From Albugo candida (Eukaryota; Oomycota; Peronosporomycetes; Albuginales; Albuginaceae): a stretch of 64,000 nt of DNA. A program made the position numbers and the translations under genes. Below, one piece after another: positions 23,001 through 35,245 of this stretch. The stretch lies in the NCBI GenBank assembly GCA_905220665.1, contig CAJNAR010000010.1, forward strand, positions 310,001 to 374,000. Reading direction: 5' to 3'. Position 1 is the first letter of the stretch. The number at the start of each line of letters is the position of its first letter. Under the pieces are notes generated by a model, which saw nothing but the letters and a program-made list of their open reading frames with translations, did not search any database and was not told where the DNA came from.

Positions 23001-25447
23001 TTCCGAAAGCTATTTTGATTTTTGAAATTGCTCGAACAATTGCGCTTGTTCTTCCAGAGTTTTAACCATAGAGTACAGCAATTGTGCATGGTTTTTTGTT
23101 CTCTCGTCATGTTCTATGCAGACGGTGTCTAACTCCCTCGACCTTAAAAGTAGCTACTAGCGACGTGGGTTTAAGGTGACATTACGGAGAATTCATCAGG
23201 TTAGGAGCAACAATATCACAACTTGCCTAAACAGCCTTCCCGCTGCTGATTTTATTTATTCACGCCAGAGGAACTCCTTAAGTATAATGTATGGGTCGGG
23301 ATACTTGGCGATGGTATATTTTTTTGTAATCCTTTGCACCACCACTATCGTAAACAAGCCCAGCAAAATTGTCCTGTGAACATTCACGAGACGGAATCAT
23401 CGTTCTTTGATGTAACGACCAATCAAGTCTGGCACTTTGACATCATCAGGAGGAGAACCCAATCACCCGGTATATCATGCCATACATGAGGATTTTACGT
23501 CGTGCCAGATAAACACCTGACTGTGAAATTGTCGACCGGACTTGACGGTCAAGCATCGACGAATAATTTTCGACATAACTTTGGCATACCATGTGCATTC
23601 GCTGAGCTCATCCAAATTCAATATTGGCGAAGAAATCACGTACCCAAGACTAATGTACACTTCTTTTTACTTGACGCTCTCAATGGGAGCTTCAAATCCC
23701 TGATTTGTAGTACCTTGGCTCAGAGAGGCACATTGCGCTTGTGATGCTCTGTCTGAAGCTTTTTGTGGCAGCTGCCGGCGCATAAACTAGCCCCCTCGCT
23801 AGCTGCTATTGTCCGTCGTTACCTATGTCTTGCTCTATTATGTTGCGCTGGAATCGGCACTAATTCGTCTGAAGAGAGGAAAGCGTCACATCGGGCTGAT
23901 TTCGGTGCGTTTCTCCACATAAGTGCAAAGTTGCTGCTACCCGTAGGCACGGACGAAGCTCGTTCACCTTCAACTCTTCGAGCTTTTAGCCTGTTAAGGC
24001 GAGCTCCAATGTCCCTTTTCATCGTCGTCTTCAATTCCAGCAAGCTTGATAGAAAAACATTGGGCTCATAATCTTTCAGCAACTTGAGGACAGCATTCTT
24101 GGAAGGCATGCTGAATTGAATATAGTATCCTGTATTGAATAGGTTGAATCGTCTCAAGCAGACTTACCTGGTGCTGTGACTAACCCACTACTCACGCCGG
24201 TATTATATTGCTAAATGCGATTCTCGCTGTGTCAAAAACTCGGGAAAAATTATATCGTCTTTAAGACATGCCTTCTTGACCGCAGGAATACGTTTTGTAA
24301 ACAGTGTTGGAGCAACATAGCGTCAGGGACGTTTTTTCAAGTAAACTCAACAATATCTTGGTTAAGACCAAACGGGGCAACGTATCTTCAACATTAAGAG
24401 TCGATGATATAAAAGCAGTAATTTGTTTGTCCTGTAAATAACACTTCAGACTATTAAACGTGAATATATATAGTGATACTACTCCAACAAGCTCTTTCTG
24501 TTCAGTAGTAATCCTGATATACACGTGAAAACTCATCCATCTGGCAACTTGTTCGATGGATTTACGAATGGTACCCCATGCAACCTTAAACCTTATACTT
24601 CCGTACCAATGTTTTGTAAGCCAGTTCTCTGCTTTCATCTTTTAATTTAGCTCGAAGAGTTGCTGGGATACGATGCAGCGGTTGAGAATCTAATATGCTT
24701 GTCGACAGCCGTCCATATCTTTTTATTATGATGTTACTGATATGCGAGAACGTCATTGAAAGAATGCGCTGGTAATCATCTCTAGTGTTGATCTAATCTA
24801 TCCGGACATCCAATCCATATCTATCTTCGGAGTGTATAAACTTTTTTTTGGATACGACGTTTCAAACAATCAAATCGAATATGAAAGCTTGTCAGAAGGA
24901 GTCGATATCACTTAGGCTTACGCGGTGTTGTTGCATTTCTAGTCAGAAAATATTGTTCTCAGGTACGTTTCGATTCTTTTTCTACTTCTTGATTGCCTGA
25001 CACAATCACTATCCTGGAAAAAAATCATGCTTGGAAAACGATCAACTTGAAAGACACAACGGCTTGCACATGATCCCTTGATTCAGCAGAACAATTTGAG
25101 TAGTAATTTTCATTAGACTTCTCTGCGCATGTGACATGACTTTTGAAAATTCTTAGATTGAAATCTATTTAGAAGCATCCAGAAGCTATTAAAATGCGAC
25201 GTATGAGGTACAAAACACATGCAACAGTGCAGATCGTGAGAATGTTATAGCATATCTATGGCAATACAATCCTTTAAGTAACACGACAAAACTGCGAGGT
25301 TGGATACGAAGGATTTCGTCAGAGAATTTTGGCTCTATATCAGTTTGATTTTCGCTAAGTTTCACAATTTGCAAAGAAGAAAGCTGAACGAATTGGATTT
25401 AATCGTTAGATAATGGGCTGCACATCCGACTTCGCAATACAATTGTT
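23001..25447. other. No confident gene between the gypsy element and the CCG-type gene
   Basis: Candidate frames are 23819-24157 (minus, 112 codons, basic, with KTTMKRDIGARLNRLKARR), the overlapping 23763-24071 (plus) and 24261-24638 (minus, 125 codons). None carries a motif I can place, and the two at 23.8-24.1 kb compete on opposite strands. A single TTTGACATCA word at about 23434 weakly recalls the array at 18.34 kb, which would fit the position of a decayed 5' LTR of the gypsy element. No repeat unit is obvious. Confidence 0.4.
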
Positions 25448-27232
25448 TCAATCCACATCTGTAGCATCACGACCAGACGTATCCATATCGCGCTTTGACT
25501 TGACTTCAGCAATACCAAACGAAGAATCTACATCAAGGGCAAGTGTCTGCTGAAACTCATGATTGTATGGCGTCTGCGGGCCGGCTTTCATCTTGTCTTT
25601 GCAAGGCGGACAAACTGGATATTTCATCTGATATTCTACCATCCATACATACTGCTTTGTCACGGAGAGAACTACAACGTTTCTCATGCGTGTGAGACAT
25701 TTGAAGCAAAGTCTCAAGTCGTTCTTATTGTTCGTGTCTTCGCCCGTCCAATTGTAAAGAGTCACCTTTGCTTCAACAGGGCTGGTCTCGCTATAATCGC
25801 TGGATAATGTACTCGCCATGTTTTCATTTGAACGCAAATTCAAATCGCTGTTCATCTTGATGCAGTCTAATTCATAAAGGCATACTATATCCGGCACAAG
25901 GTTCGCTTCTACGCAGTGATAATTTCGAAATAAATGGAACTCCTGATTAAAGCTACCCTTTGCGTTTCCAGATAATGATACTAAGAATGCGATGGACGAA
26001 AGTTTCAGGGTTAAATATTTCGAAAATAATGCGTGGCATTTGGACTCTTCGTTGAGTGCATGTTGTATCAGAAAACACTCGTGTTGATGATTCGACACAC
26101 GATTGCCATTCTTTGCACTTTCGTTCCCAATCATTGTTGCAAAAATATCATGCGTAGGTGTCAAAGTGTCCACATGGTCAGCACCCAACATGCAGTGATC
26201 ATCAAACTCCACTTCTCCACATCCCTTTTTGCAATTTGAATCAGCGGGGTCGAAATTTTCGGCGAAAAGATAAATCAGAAATTTCCCAATTCCAGGCTTT
26301 CCGAACGTTTGGATTTGATCGAGTACAACCATTCCTCCAAATTGTTTCCGTAAGCAGCTCCAGCAATTCACGCTATCAAGATGCGGATTTGTTGTTGAAA
26401 TACAGTAGGAGTGAAGCAGAATGTTGCGTAGAACGACCTCGGAGCTTAGTGCATAATTGTACCGGCGTAGGGGTGAAGGCCAAATCTTATATTCATCACC
26501 AACCGTATCCATTGGAGGAAGCATATCAACGTTTTCTTGCTGGAATTTTGTGGGTGCTATCTTGTGTCGGAAAATCTTGCAAAGGTTTTCTGAGAACTCA
26601 ATGGTTTCTCCTCTGCACATTTGAAATCTGTGACACGATCTGACAAATTTGTCAGTATCCGATGCGTACACTACATATATATGACCCATTCTCATATTGA
26701 AAATAGCGTATTTTTCTATGCTGCCGGTGACACTTTTTGCTTTGAAACATGCTTCACACAACGAGGAATAAAATACGTTGGGCCTGTAAAGGCACAGCGG
26801 TTTGAAATCCTGTGTTATGAGCATTGAACTTGTCGGCATTATTGGGAGAGGGGTCCTTGCTTTTTTCAGAGAATCGATCGGGTATGATGGTAGCTGCTTC
26901 ACATTATTAGGCACAAATATTGATCGCTCCCATTCATTACTTAGCAACACGACTGGGATGGAATTGAATCTTCGGCATCGCTCCATAGTGCAGCAAGTGA
27001 TTAGATTTGTTTTGATATAATCTATCAATCCCAGTACCACGTAGCTTGTGAATTTACTTCCTCCTCCGTCAACTTCTTCGACTTGAATTGCTCCCGCGTC
27101 TCTTAATAAGCATTTCTGACAACTTTCGAAGTTTTTTGTCTGCGCGGTGATTTTTATCGATCCAAATGGAGCAGCGTAAAATCCACAAAAACGATAGAGT
27201 ATGGCTATGCAAATGATCCTGCTAGACCTCAT
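25448..27232 (-). CDS. Secreted cysteine-rich protein, CCG-class effector candidate with four CxxC modules
   Basis: An intact frame on the minus strand. I take the ATG at 27230-27232 as the start (594 residues). The ORF extends 35 codons further up to 27337, but the internal Met begins a good signal peptide: MRSSR, then the hydrophobic IICIAILYRFCGFYA, cleavage near residue 20-21. Residues 38-47 read CQKCLLRDAG, an exact CX2CX5G, the defining motif of the CCG effector class known from Albugo candida; CWSCLRKQFG at 290-299 is a second exact match. Related CxxC pairs occur at 159-162 (CEAC) and 509-512 (CFKC). Each of the four pairs is followed 28-40 residues later by a second close Cys pair. 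No membrane segment follows the signal peptide and no enzyme motif is seen. It is likely exported and disulphide-bonded or metal-binding. Role in the host is inference. Function is unknown. Confidence 0.8.
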   Translation of the reverse strand: MRSSRIICIAILYRFCGFYAAPFGSIKITAQTKNFESCQKCLLRDAGAIQVEEVDGGGSKFTSYVVLGLIDYIKTNLITCCTMERCRRFNSIPVVLLSNEWERSIFVPNNVKQLPSYPIDSLKKARTPLPIMPTSSMLITQDFKPLCLYRPNVFYSSLCEACFKAKSVTGSIEKYAIFNMRMGHIYVVYASDTDKFVRSCHRFQMCRGETIEFSENLCKIFRHKIAPTKFQQENVDMLPPMDTVGDEYKIWPSPLRRYNYALSSEVVLRNILLHSYCISTTNPHLDSVNCWSCLRKQFGGMVVLDQIQTFGKPGIGKFLIYLFAENFDPADSNCKKGCGEVEFDDHCMLGADHVDTLTPTHDIFATMIGNESAKNGNRVSNHQHECFLIQHALNEESKCHALFSKYLTLKLSSIAFLVSLSGNAKGSFNQEFHLFRNYHCVEANLVPDIVCLYELDCIKMNSDLNLRSNENMASTLSSDYSETSPVEAKVTLYNWTGEDTNNKNDLRLCFKCLTRMRNVVVLSVTKQYVWMVEYQMKYPVCPPCKDKMKAGPQTPYNHEFQQTLALDVDSSFGIAEVKSKRDMDTSGRDATDVD

Positions 27233-27248
27233 TATGACAATTTCAATT

Positions 27249-27261
27249 ATGAACAAAATGA
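27249..27261 (-). promoter_or_regulatory. Weak initiator-like sequence just before the chosen CCG start
   Basis: The minus strand reads TCATTTTGTTCAT about 17 bases before the ATG at 27230-27232. Oomycete core promoters often carry an initiator built on TCATTYY followed by CA and a T-rich end. The match here is partial (the CA and T-run are shifted). If it marks transcription start, the upstream Met at 27337 would not be in the mRNA, which fits the signal-peptide argument. Confidence 0.2.
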
Positions 27262-27337
27262 CTCCAATGCCAGCAAATGGTGCCTGCAAATGCATAATAT
27301 AGTAAAGTATAGAATGCATTGTGAAAGGTTCATACAA

Positions 27338-30210
27338 TTACATAGCGTTCGTCACTTCAAAAGCTGATTAGATGTAGGCATCACCAGTGTCATTATTATT
27401 TTCCCATGTAGTGCACGTTTCGAATTTCTCATAATCGTAAAAATAGAAGAAACGGCGGTATCAAAAAATGTGCTGAGATGAGCGGTGACACGATTGAATC
27501 ATTTTCTGGGTTCGATCTTATGTGAGAAAGGGTAGTTATGTAGCTTTTTTGGCAGACACTTTGTGTCTGTTCGATGGTTTAGGTTTGTATAATTTGATCA
27601 ATCTGCCAGCATTGACCCATTGGGTTGAATGTAAAATAGTGTTATGTGGCTAAATAGTTGGAGAGGGTGCGTATCATAGTCGCAAGGTACCGAGATCAAG
27701 GGAATGAAAATTTGTGGGGTGCAAACTTTACGTGATATGTGAATTCCGTTCCTTGCTTTTCTTCAGCAGAGTAGAAATCTCTCTCAAAACGTTCTATTGC
27801 TGCTTCATGCTGCAAAGAACTTCTTGTTAAAAATGCGGATGCTCGTCTTGATCAACGCTGTGAGTTGCATTATAGCACGCTTTATAGACTTTTGAGTTAT
27901 GATCGCTAAGTAGTTTGGCAAGAAGTAATCTACTTTTCAAATTGGGCTGGAGAGTGCCACATACCATTTGTTATGAATTTTGTAGGACGGGTGTTGAGCA
28001 GACCAATAATAAATGTGAAAACAAGGTCCCTATTGATTGCATGATCACCACGCTTTGGTATATTATGTGTCTCAACGACGACTTTTGTTTGCGGAAATGG
28101 ATTTGGATAGGTATGATTATTATCTAGTCGCGGCGCAGTAAAAAATCCGTACGATTTGCTCCATTTATATGAGCCCTGATCAATTGGATGGTAATTACTT
28201 CACGGAAAGAGTAATCACGTGAAGCGTCTCCTACCCGTCGAAAAAGGTCCGATACAAGTATCTATAAGTGCTTACAAACAATCCAGGCTTTTTGGAGGAA
28301 ACTAAGTTATGCATGAGGATCTTCGCATTGTGGATGTCTCATGAGGGATCAACATAACCGAGCTAATATATTAATCGCCCTAAGAGAGAAAACGACCTGG
28401 AGGGTATGTGTCTCCGTTTCTTGCATAAAGTAACATCGTGGCCAGTTGGTGTAAATTGTGAATCGAACCCCACTTAATGTAGGGCTTGATTAATGATGAA
28501 GCGTTCGGATAGCAATCATTCCAATTGTGATTGTAGTTGGCGTATTCCAGCAGATATGTCATCTACTTTCATTCTCTGAAGCCTATCTCATTTGAATCTT
28601 GTCTGGACTTTGTTGCCATGTGTTGAATCACATCATGCTGGTCCGTTTCCTCGCGTAATTCAAGCTTCATTCATAAAAAATCATATTCGAGGAAGAGTCA
28701 GAAAATGAGTAAAAGCTTAATCTTACTTTTCCACGTGCAGTCGTATCGTACACTGTTCTGGTAAATGCGGTCTGTCAGTTTGCTCAATTTGCTCAATTCA
28801 CTGCGCTTCACTTGCTACACATATCACGAAATTTCGCTTAAAACAACTCCAATCTCATCACTATCAACGTACTGTACCGAGAATAAAAAAATGCTTGTGA
28901 TATTCTTCATCATCAATCGCTCCACCGCGCTACTTGTCTTTCATGGTGTAAACTGATTGACTTGTGTGATATGACATGTAGAGTGGTAGAGACTACAATC
29001 CAAACGATCGTAAGAAATCCGCACCATCATGTGTGGCAGCTCGTCTTCATAAGCGCATATCGTCCAAAATTAATCCATCGTTAGCAATCAATGCTATAAC
29101 AAATGATTCGTGACGTCGTTGGCAACTACAATTTCGCGCTCCAAGAAAAACACAAAGCAAAAACGAACGACCATGCCACTGACAGACTGACAATCTCAAT
29201 ATTGCAGGCAGGCGCATGAGGCGTTCAACGCTAAGACAGCGAATTTAAAAGGCTGCAAGCAGTGAGGTCGAAATGATCTGTCCGCTGCTTATTTGAGGAA
29301 TTGACTGACGTGAGCTTAATGCATCAAGAAGAGAATATTTCGAATTTTTTGACCAACCAGCAATTAATGTTCCACAGATTCCTAATGAAACTTGGTACAT
29401 GACGATGGAACGGGTACAGCACCGCGTGTCGCCATTAACACCTTGACGTGATGTTTCCAAACAGTATGTGTGTAAAAGCGCCAAAGACCGGACCGCAATG
29501 TCTGTAACGTTGGAACAAGCGCGACACATATGTAAACGAAATACGTGAAGTGTATTAAGCCGTCTCGTGACAAGGAAGCTGCTCAGTAAATACCAGCAAT
29601 CATTCCTCCTGGTTGAGAAGCTCCTTAAGACAAGCACCGTCAAGGAGATAGTTTGACTAGACTGACGATCATACCTACCGTGAGTCACAGCATCGCTGTA
29701 AGTATCTTATTACTTAGGCGTGTTCTGCAACCTGGTGATAAATTCGCACTGATCGATAAATCCCAAGGTAGACACCCAGACCAGGATCTCTTAGGGCTAT
29801 AAAAGCTTAAAGTGAATAACCGAGGTAGATTCTGCATCTAGCGATAAGAAAGTGTTCTCTTTTGGACAAATTAATGTCATGCTTGATCAGCGTACATATT
29901 TTACAATAAGGTAATCAGTTCTTGGCGTTATCACTCGTAAAACGCCACATGAGGCACGAATGTAGTGCAAAAACCACGATGCCAATTTGTATTTTTATGA
30001 GATAATGTATTGGGTGTTCCACAAGTCGCGCGTTATGTCATGCCAAAGTTATATTCAAAAAGCAAATTGCATCTGATTAAGTAGCCGTGAAATTTGACTG
30101 ATACACTTGAAGTATTCCAACTTGAGAGACAGTAAAGTCTTCGGTGTATCTACTGTTGAGATGTCACTTCTCTCTGCTGTGCCACGATTCACGTTTCCTT
30201 AGGACACTGA
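27338..30210. other. Mostly empty stretch; possible membrane-protein scrap at 29245-29688 (minus)
   Basis: The frame 29688-29245 (147 codons, minus) has several hydrophobic runs, but an equally long overlapping frame exists and no family is recognisable, so it may be decayed. Short frames at 27915-28127 and 28765-28956 (plus) and 28380-28562 (minus) are unsupported. No repeat, tRNA or long hairpin was noticed. Confidence 0.35.
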
Positions 30211-30408
30211 TTATGAGATAGTACTGAATAACACTTCCGTCCATTGCTTGTGCAACTCCACTGAAGCAATCAATCCATGGAAGGCCACGAATATTCTCTG
30301 ACTCGTATCTATTACGTAAATCCGTTGAGTTTCTCCAGAATCAGTCGAGATTATCCGCTTTTTCTTTAGGATGTTTATATCCTCACAACTAAAAATTGGT
30401 ATTCCCAC
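30211..30408 (-). pseudogene. Possible class-3 lipase scrap
   Basis: The 65-residue frame contains RIYVIDTSQRIFVAFHG followed by a hydrophilic helix-like stretch. This resembles the VAFRGT strand and turn of class-3 (alpha/beta hydrolase) lipases, which forms part of the oxyanion hole. The GHSLGG nucleophile motif was not found downstream, where frames are broken. The match is short, and the Arg of the motif is replaced by His, so this is a weak call. Confidence 0.2.
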
Positions 30409-30429
30409 AGCTTTTTTTTGTATTACATT

Positions 30430-30720
30430 TTTATTTCACAAATTACATTTCTGTGTGGCCGTCAGGCGAGTGTTTCAAGGATTTCATTACACTGTTTATC
30501 TGGTTCTTTAACTGCCTTCTTTATCCTATCATGAGGCCCTGACCGTGTGAATATCACTTAAGTCTGACTTCAAGCCTAGGGAGGCAGATATTTTCCAAGC
30601 TTACTGCTTGTGTGGGCTCAAACCGCTGCCCACACTGCCGGGGATCGAACCAACGACCTCCAGCAGGGGGTCCGTGCGCTCAAGTGCATAACCGACTGAG
30701 CTGGGTACGGACCCCGTCGG
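30430..30720 (-). mobile_element. tRNA-derived SINE, copy 2
   Basis: On the minus strand the head begins at about 30720 with GGGGTCCGTACCCAGCTCAG (A-box region) and carries the B box GGTTCGATCCC at 30651-30641. The body aligns with copy 1 at 10386-10622. Unlike copy 1, it continues past AGTGTAATGAAATCC into ACACTCGCCTGACGGCCAC and an A-rich end (about 30460-30415), so it shows the element's likely full length of about 300 bases. Its head directly abuts the 3' end of LINE B on the same strand. Confidence 0.8.
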
Positions 30721-30867
30721 GGCGCTTAGTTGAAGTTGTCTACATTACTAGAATTAGACGTAAATGACTTCTCTAATGCCTAAACTACAATAAATAAACA
30801 AAATGAATGCTATGTTGGCCTAGAAAGCCGCAGCGAGGCTCAGCGACTGAACTAAGATAGTACTGAG

Positions 30868-33800
30868 TTAGAAACACCCCGCATCACCGACTGAGCAATG
30901 TTGACGGTGTCGAACTTGAAGCAGGCTGGGCCGAGTAGAGAAATACCTCCTGGCTGAACCAGTGTGTTGATAAGACGTTAATACTTGTGTCAACTGCTCG
31001 AGCTGCTCCGTATCATAACACTGCCGTTGAAAATATCGGATATGGGCACTCAGTGTGCTATAAATCACCGAAACAGCTGGGGCAGTTGGCGTCGAAGTGC
31101 CGTGGGCGAAAAGTCTGCGATTCCGATCCGTCCAAATAAAATGAATCGTGACCGCGACTAATGGAAACCAAAGATCCTCCAGCACCACCCGAAAAGGCTT
31201 CCACGCATCACGAAGTGCAGGAAGCCGTGCACACGCGATGTGTGACCATCGCGGGCGAACAGAAAAAAAGATTGTTCACGACGGAAAGAGCTCTTCCCAT
31301 ATAGGACTTGTCCTGTTGCAATCAAAAAACAAATGCTGGTAGCTTTCGACTGCACCACAATGCTTATGAGTGCACAGGATGATTTCCGGATGTGATTGTT
31401 GTAAAAACCAAAATCGTGCCCGAACTGGTAGGATACAGAAGGATAGTCGGAACTGGACATCCGAATAGATCGGTAGAAAACGTCTGCGAAGACGTTTGAA
31501 TAACTTGTAAAAATCTTTCACCCATGTTGACGTCCCACTTCGATCACGTTCTGATACGTGAAGCAACATTGGGTGGGGTTTATTCGGTGGCAATGCCTTC
31601 CCAACAACGCGATAAAGGTTATTTCGAGGTATCATCGGAAAGAAAAACTTCTTGTCCGAGAGTTGAATGCCAAAATGAACCGGATAAGCGTGTGCCATTT
31701 CCCTTACGGAACAGCGTAATATGTCAGCAGGTTGAGCTCGTCGCAGAATTTGCGTTGCTTCGACGTGCAACCGGCGTAAAGACTTCGATTGAGACTGATC
31801 GGGCGGCTGCCCAACCTCCGTTGTACTAAAACGCAAAATGAATTCGAGATCATAGGCGAACCAGTCCGTTCGTCCGCCAAACAAGTCACGTAGAGACCGT
31901 ATTTTAAACGCTTGAGCGAAGCGCATCCGAAAACTACGCGCTGGTTCGGGCACCATTCCCAGACATCGACGATGAGCAGAGACACTCGTGGACCGTCGTC
32001 TCTTCTCAAAATGCAGATGAGGGTCGATATGAAACCATATGGGAGCATCCAACATCATGAAAAATCGCTCCTGTTGTGATAGTTCTTTGTCGGTAAGATC
32101 CCAATGACTTTGGTGGAACGAAATACAGGTCTGCTTCCACCATGGTGACGCTATATTCCAATGCACCATGGTACTATGCCGACGTGGTGATATCGTGAGG
32201 ATATCGAGTGATCGATATGGCCCAAAATTGGGCAAGATGCATCGTGTGATCCATTCCAGGAAGTGTCCACCTGCTGGGTAAAGCCGTACTAAATGAACTA
32301 GAAATTGTTGTAAAAACTAAAAGCGTTGTTTCTTCAGCTGTTTTGAGATAAGCGGAACCTGAAAACCACCCTCTGAATGAGGTAGGTACAAGAAGTCCGA
32401 CTTGATCAGTTGAACGTGTGTTGAATCGCGCTCATACTTCCGACTCAAAACGAATCGATTGAGCATCGATTGCCAGCGTCGAACGAAATGCTGCGGGATG
32501 TTGAAATGAGTTGTAAGATGCCATAAACGTGATAACACCATAGTTTGTGCCACCAGTAATCTTCCACGAACTGTTCTGGCTCGACGAAACCACTGACGGA
32601 ATCCACCATAAAAACGATCTTCTAAGAATTCGATCATCAACTCACCAACGGGTGATTGACTGAATGGAACTACCAAATATTTTACCGACTCGCTCGGTGA
32701 GAGTACTTTCACATGTGCAAGCGGTTGACCTACGTGGTGTCGATTCAGTGGGAGCAAGGTGGACTTGGACAAGTTAAGCTTTGCTCCTGAACCATCGCAA
32801 TACCTCTGGACGATCTCGAGCTGCGCCTCCACTCCACTGAGCGAAGACGATAACAATGTCGAGTCGTCCGCAAAAAATAAACTCGTTGCTGTATTCGTTG
32901 GAGTGATGCATATTCCAGGTCCTTCATGCCTCCGCAACAAATTTCCCAGCGGCTCAATCGTCATGAGAAATAGCAAAGTGGACAGTGGGTCTCCCTGTTT
33001 AACACCCCTCGACGGAGTGATTTTTGGCGAAAGCGTGCCATTCAGCAACAACGATACAGTCGTGTTGGTGTACAGAAGCTTTGTCCACTGGATGAAAGAA
33101 TTTCCACACTTCATTTTCGATAAAACTGCAAACATGTACGACCAATCCACTCGATCGTACGCTTTCTCAAAATCGAGAAATGTTGCGTATGCTTCTTCAT
33201 CACGATGAGTGACTAGATCCTGCAGATCACTCATATACCGAATGTGATGATGGATGGAACGTCCTCGCAGAAATGCTTTTTGGTCCTCGTGGATCAATTT
33301 CGGAAGCACATGCTGAAGTTGGTACGCGAGTACCTTCGACAGCACTTTCACATCCACGCATATCAAGGCAATTGAACGATAGTTACCAGGATCAGCACGG
33401 GATCCTTTTTTGTATAGCAACGTGATTGCTGAACTACGTTGAGAACGCAGCAAAGAGCCTCGACGAAGATGGTGTTCGAAGACAAGTTACAAACATTCAC
33501 CAAAAACACTCGGAGCGAGTTGGTAGAAAGCTGCCGGCGATCCATCCATTCCAGGTGACGAGTATCCACGCATCCTTTTTATTGCTTCTTCCATCTCCAG
33601 TTTGGTTAATGGAGCGGACAAAAAGGATTCATCAGGGCTGGACAATGTTTCTGTGATCGAGTGAAGCAATGTGTGTTGTTGTGTCGCGCATGGACGCAAA
33701 CGAAGTCCAGCTGCACTTTTTGGATCTCCCATGATACCACCCCAGTGATCTGTGAACTGAAGAGTGATATCAATAGGGTTCGTTGAGACTTGTTCATTAG

Positions 33801-35245
33801 GAAGTATAACTTCTTCCAAGGGTACACGATGACAGGTTGAGTCCACTGGCCGAAAGAAACGGCGAGTTGATTTCTCCATGTTGTTCAAGTGGTAATCGAA
33901 CATGGAGTCTTGATTATACTTGGACGAGCTCCTGACCCTGTCATGATAAGAGCGAAGTGCGTCTTCGTACAGCTTCTGTTCTTGTTCTTGATGGGATTGT
34001 CAAAAGGACGCTGCAGCTTCGTCCAACTCAGCACGAGCGCGGGTGACATCCAAATCTTCCTGTCGACGATCTTCTTTTAAACTTGCTGTAATAATTTTTT
34101 GTCTGCTTCTTCCAAGTCTCCCAGTCTGTTCCAGGATGAGAGGAAACACGAAGCTTTGCTAAGATACGATCCGCCTCCTCCTCGATCGCTTCTTTGATTA
34201 CTGGATAGTCGAATAATGATAAAGGACATTTCCAATAACCACGACCATGGAGTAGAGATGGATTTGCGAACTTTACAACATGATCCAGATGATCACCCGT
34301 GTGTGGGAGTGAAACGTAACTGGACTCCTTGCACACTGACTGGAAAAGAGGTTCCGACAAAAGGATGTAATCCAGCCGGTTTTTCCTGGGGTGGGGGCCA
34401 GTAAAGATACGTGCTTCAGGATGATGTTGACGCCAAGCATCCAGCACACCCAAGTTGGAAAGCCATTCCAAACATGAGAGGCGACTTGTCTCGTGCCTAT
34501 ATACACCACTGGAGCAATCCAAACTGGGACAAAAGGCTGTGTTCAAATCGCCACAAACGATGTGCGTTGCGCTGTGTTCAAAAGATCCCGTTGGAAGTTG
34601 ATCGAAAAATGTTTTGCGTTCCGCTGGATTCACCGGAGCATAAAAGTTATGGATATATACTGGAGCTCCAAGAATCGCCAAACGTACAACCAAATATCCG
34701 TCGGGTACGGAGACAGAGGTAAGAGCTTGTGCAGAGTCAGATCCGGGAAAATCGTGACGAATAATTGTCATAACCCCGTTTACTCGTTCCCTAACGGGAT
34801 GAGAGTGAAGACTATTCGAGTCACTGACAAAAAGATGATGTCGGAATGGGAAAGCCAAGTGAAACTGAATAGTCTCCAGGTGGTGACGGTCGCGAAAATG
34901 AGTTTCTTGTACGCAACAAATAGCGTATTTCGATAGTGTGCGTTGTATCAATAGATGACCATTCTTTTTGATTCCGTTTGTATTAACGGAAAGAACGGTT
35001 TGATTTGTCCACGAAAGAATGTCGGTTGAGCTGCCCTTAGTATTGAACTGAAAGGGGTCCAACGACGAGTTTTTCAACTCCGTCTTCATTCTAGAGCTGT
35101 AGTATGAAAGCTTCGTCGGTAAGAAGAAGGTTCGACGACTGTAACTGCACCAAGTCATCGAAAATTGGACTCTCCCACTTTGCGTCAAACCACTCGCTGA
35201 GACAAAGTGTACCCAGTGGTGAGCGCAAAATGTGCAACAACACAT
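30868..35245 (-). pseudogene. LINE B ORF2: APE endonuclease, reverse transcriptase, C-terminal domain
   Basis: The frame 35245-34028 (405 codons) holds an intact-looking APE endonuclease: LSVNTNGIKK (Asn), CCVQETHF (Glu), CGDLNTAF (Asp-x-Asn), RKNRLDYIL and HTGDHLDHV (the final Asp-His). One frameshift near 34000-33910 leads to a single frame from 33903 to 30868, broken only by a TAA at 33487, a TAG at 32317 and a TGA at 31276. It contains YSSPGMDGSPAAFYQ, TFLDFEKAYDRVDW (motif A), KQGDPLSTLLF (motif B), SLFFADDSTLLS (motif C) and a C-terminal HFIWTDRNRRLF block. It nicks DNA and primes reverse transcription at the target in intact members. Confidence 0.85.

Noticed and set aside
17900..23500. 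LTR pair for the gypsy element
   Set aside because: Comparing both flanks by eye gave no convincing shared stretch, so no LTR is reported.
23763..24157. Opposite-strand ORFs with RRYLC ... EER text, looking like an RxLR-dEER effector
   Set aside because: No signal peptide precedes it, the motif is not RxLR, and an equally long ORF runs on the other strand.
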